Shown: piece by piece, positions 63,725 through 64,000 of the stretch
Layout of the letters: every line of letters starts with the position of its first letter
Position numbering within the stretch: the first letter of the stretch is position 1
The notes under the pieces: model-generated
Databases searched by the model: none
Seen by the model: only the letters and a program-made list of their open reading frames with translations
Told to the model about the DNA's origin: nothing
Position numbers and translations under genes: made by a program
Assembly (NCBI GenBank): GCA_964635375.1
Contig: CAZWOU010000013.1
Location: 1 to 64,000 of the forward strand
Direction: 5' to 3'
Source: CAZMNY01 sp964635375
Lineage (GTDB): Bacteria > Planctomycetota > Planctomycetia > Pirellulales > Pirellulaceae
Length of the DNA: 64,000 nt

Positions 63725-64000
63725 ATGTCGCAGACCAAGAAAGTTTCGCAGGCTAGCGTCGTGCCGTATCGATTCATTGAATCGAAGCTTGAGTTCTGCC
63801 TGATCACCACGAGAACTTCTCAGCGGTGGGGATTCCCCAAGGGTTGGATCCACGACCACGAGACCGTCGAACACGCGGCATTGACGGAAGCGAAGGAAGA
63901 GGCTGGCTTGACCGGGGAGATTGTGGGTGAGCCGCTTGGCCGCTATAGCTACCGGAAAGCGGGCTCCAAGCGAAACGTAATCGTGATGCTGATGGCCGTT
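63725..64000 (+). CDS. Nudix hydrolase (partial, runs off right edge)
   Basis: 92 codons from ATG 63725 stay open to the end of the window. The Nudix box is GWIHDHETVEHAALTEAKEE followed by AGL. It has the G-x5-E and the catalytic EE pair, but Thr replaces the usual Arg of the REUXEE part. WGFPKGW before the box is typical of the diphosphoinositol-polyphosphate-like and related short Nudix proteins. They hydrolyse nucleoside or inositol diphosphates linked to another group. The C terminus is missing, so a substrate-specific domain cannot be seen. Confidence 0.8.
   Translation, partial: MSQTKKVSQASVVPYRFIESKLEFCLITTRTSQRWGFPKGWIHDHETVEHAALTEAKEEAGLTGEIVGEPLGRYSYRKAGSKRNVIVMLMAV

Noticed and set aside
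1..64000. tRNA or rRNA genes
   Set aside because: I looked for TpsiC-arm-like GGTTCGAATC and for rRNA-like stretches. The few GTTCGAA hits are inside protein genes without a cloverleaf.

Overview
The window looks like a draft contig of a Planctomycetota bacterium, probably of the Pirellulales type. This rests on gene families rather than on a marker gene. The window holds a DUF1552/DUF1592 pair, a formylglycine sulfatase, a giant PA14/multi-haem cytochrome c/beta-propeller protein, PQQ-like and WD40 propeller proteins, a short UvrC without an obvious C-terminal helix-hairpin-helix tail, and many secreted proteins of unknown role. Two N runs (220-229 and 24736-24835) and two apparent single-base frameshifts point to a draft assembly. 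I see no rRNA, tRNA, CRISPR array, insertion sequence or phage gene.

Layout. 1-4.0 kb: the end of a membrane-anchored propeller protein, an esterase-like hydrolase, a methyltransferase and a sulfatase. 4.1-11.7 kb (minus strand): a heavy-metal RND efflux operon running outer-membrane lipoprotein, Cys/His-rich secreted protein, membrane-fusion protein, RND pump, His-rich lipoprotein. 12.1-24.2 kb: a Na/phosphate cotransporter, an FG-GAP/VCBS protein interrupted by an in-frame TGA, an MMPL-type RND transporter, a pectate-lyase-like protein, GlmM, a second phosphohexomutase and UvrC. 24.4-30.1 kb: a frameshifted WD40 protein, then a minus-strand group of a family 2 glycosyltransferase, a BshC-like protein and an Eis/MshD-like tandem acetyltransferase. 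30.4-42.5 kb: a CHASE hybrid histidine kinase, a STAS protein, a Nif3-family protein, a PQQ-like propeller protein, LepA, a metzincin-like protease and a small membrane protein. 42.6-53 kb: the giant cytochrome, an Arg/Gly-rich exported protein with a terminator, a sirtuin, an M20 amidohydrolase and a KtrAB-like potassium system. 53-64 kb: a zinc-ribbon membrane protein broken by a frameshift, the DUF1552/DUF1592 pair, an enolase-superfamily enzyme, a sialidase, a PHP-domain protein, a pseudopilin and the start of a Nudix hydrolase.

The strongest novel signal is the FG-GAP/VCBS gene at 13814-14998. Its frame stays open across one TGA (14687-14689), protein similarity of the repeat type continues on both sides, the next codon is Cys, and a 6-bp hairpin with a GGU loop lies 14 nt downstream. 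That is the spacing and loop of a bacterial SECIS element, so the gene is a candidate selenoprotein of a family not usually named as one. The second signal is the possible low-molecular-weight-thiol-like gene group at 26.3-30.1 kb. A third, softer pattern is that many intergenic gaps carry short tandem duplications, mostly of 14-16 bp period.
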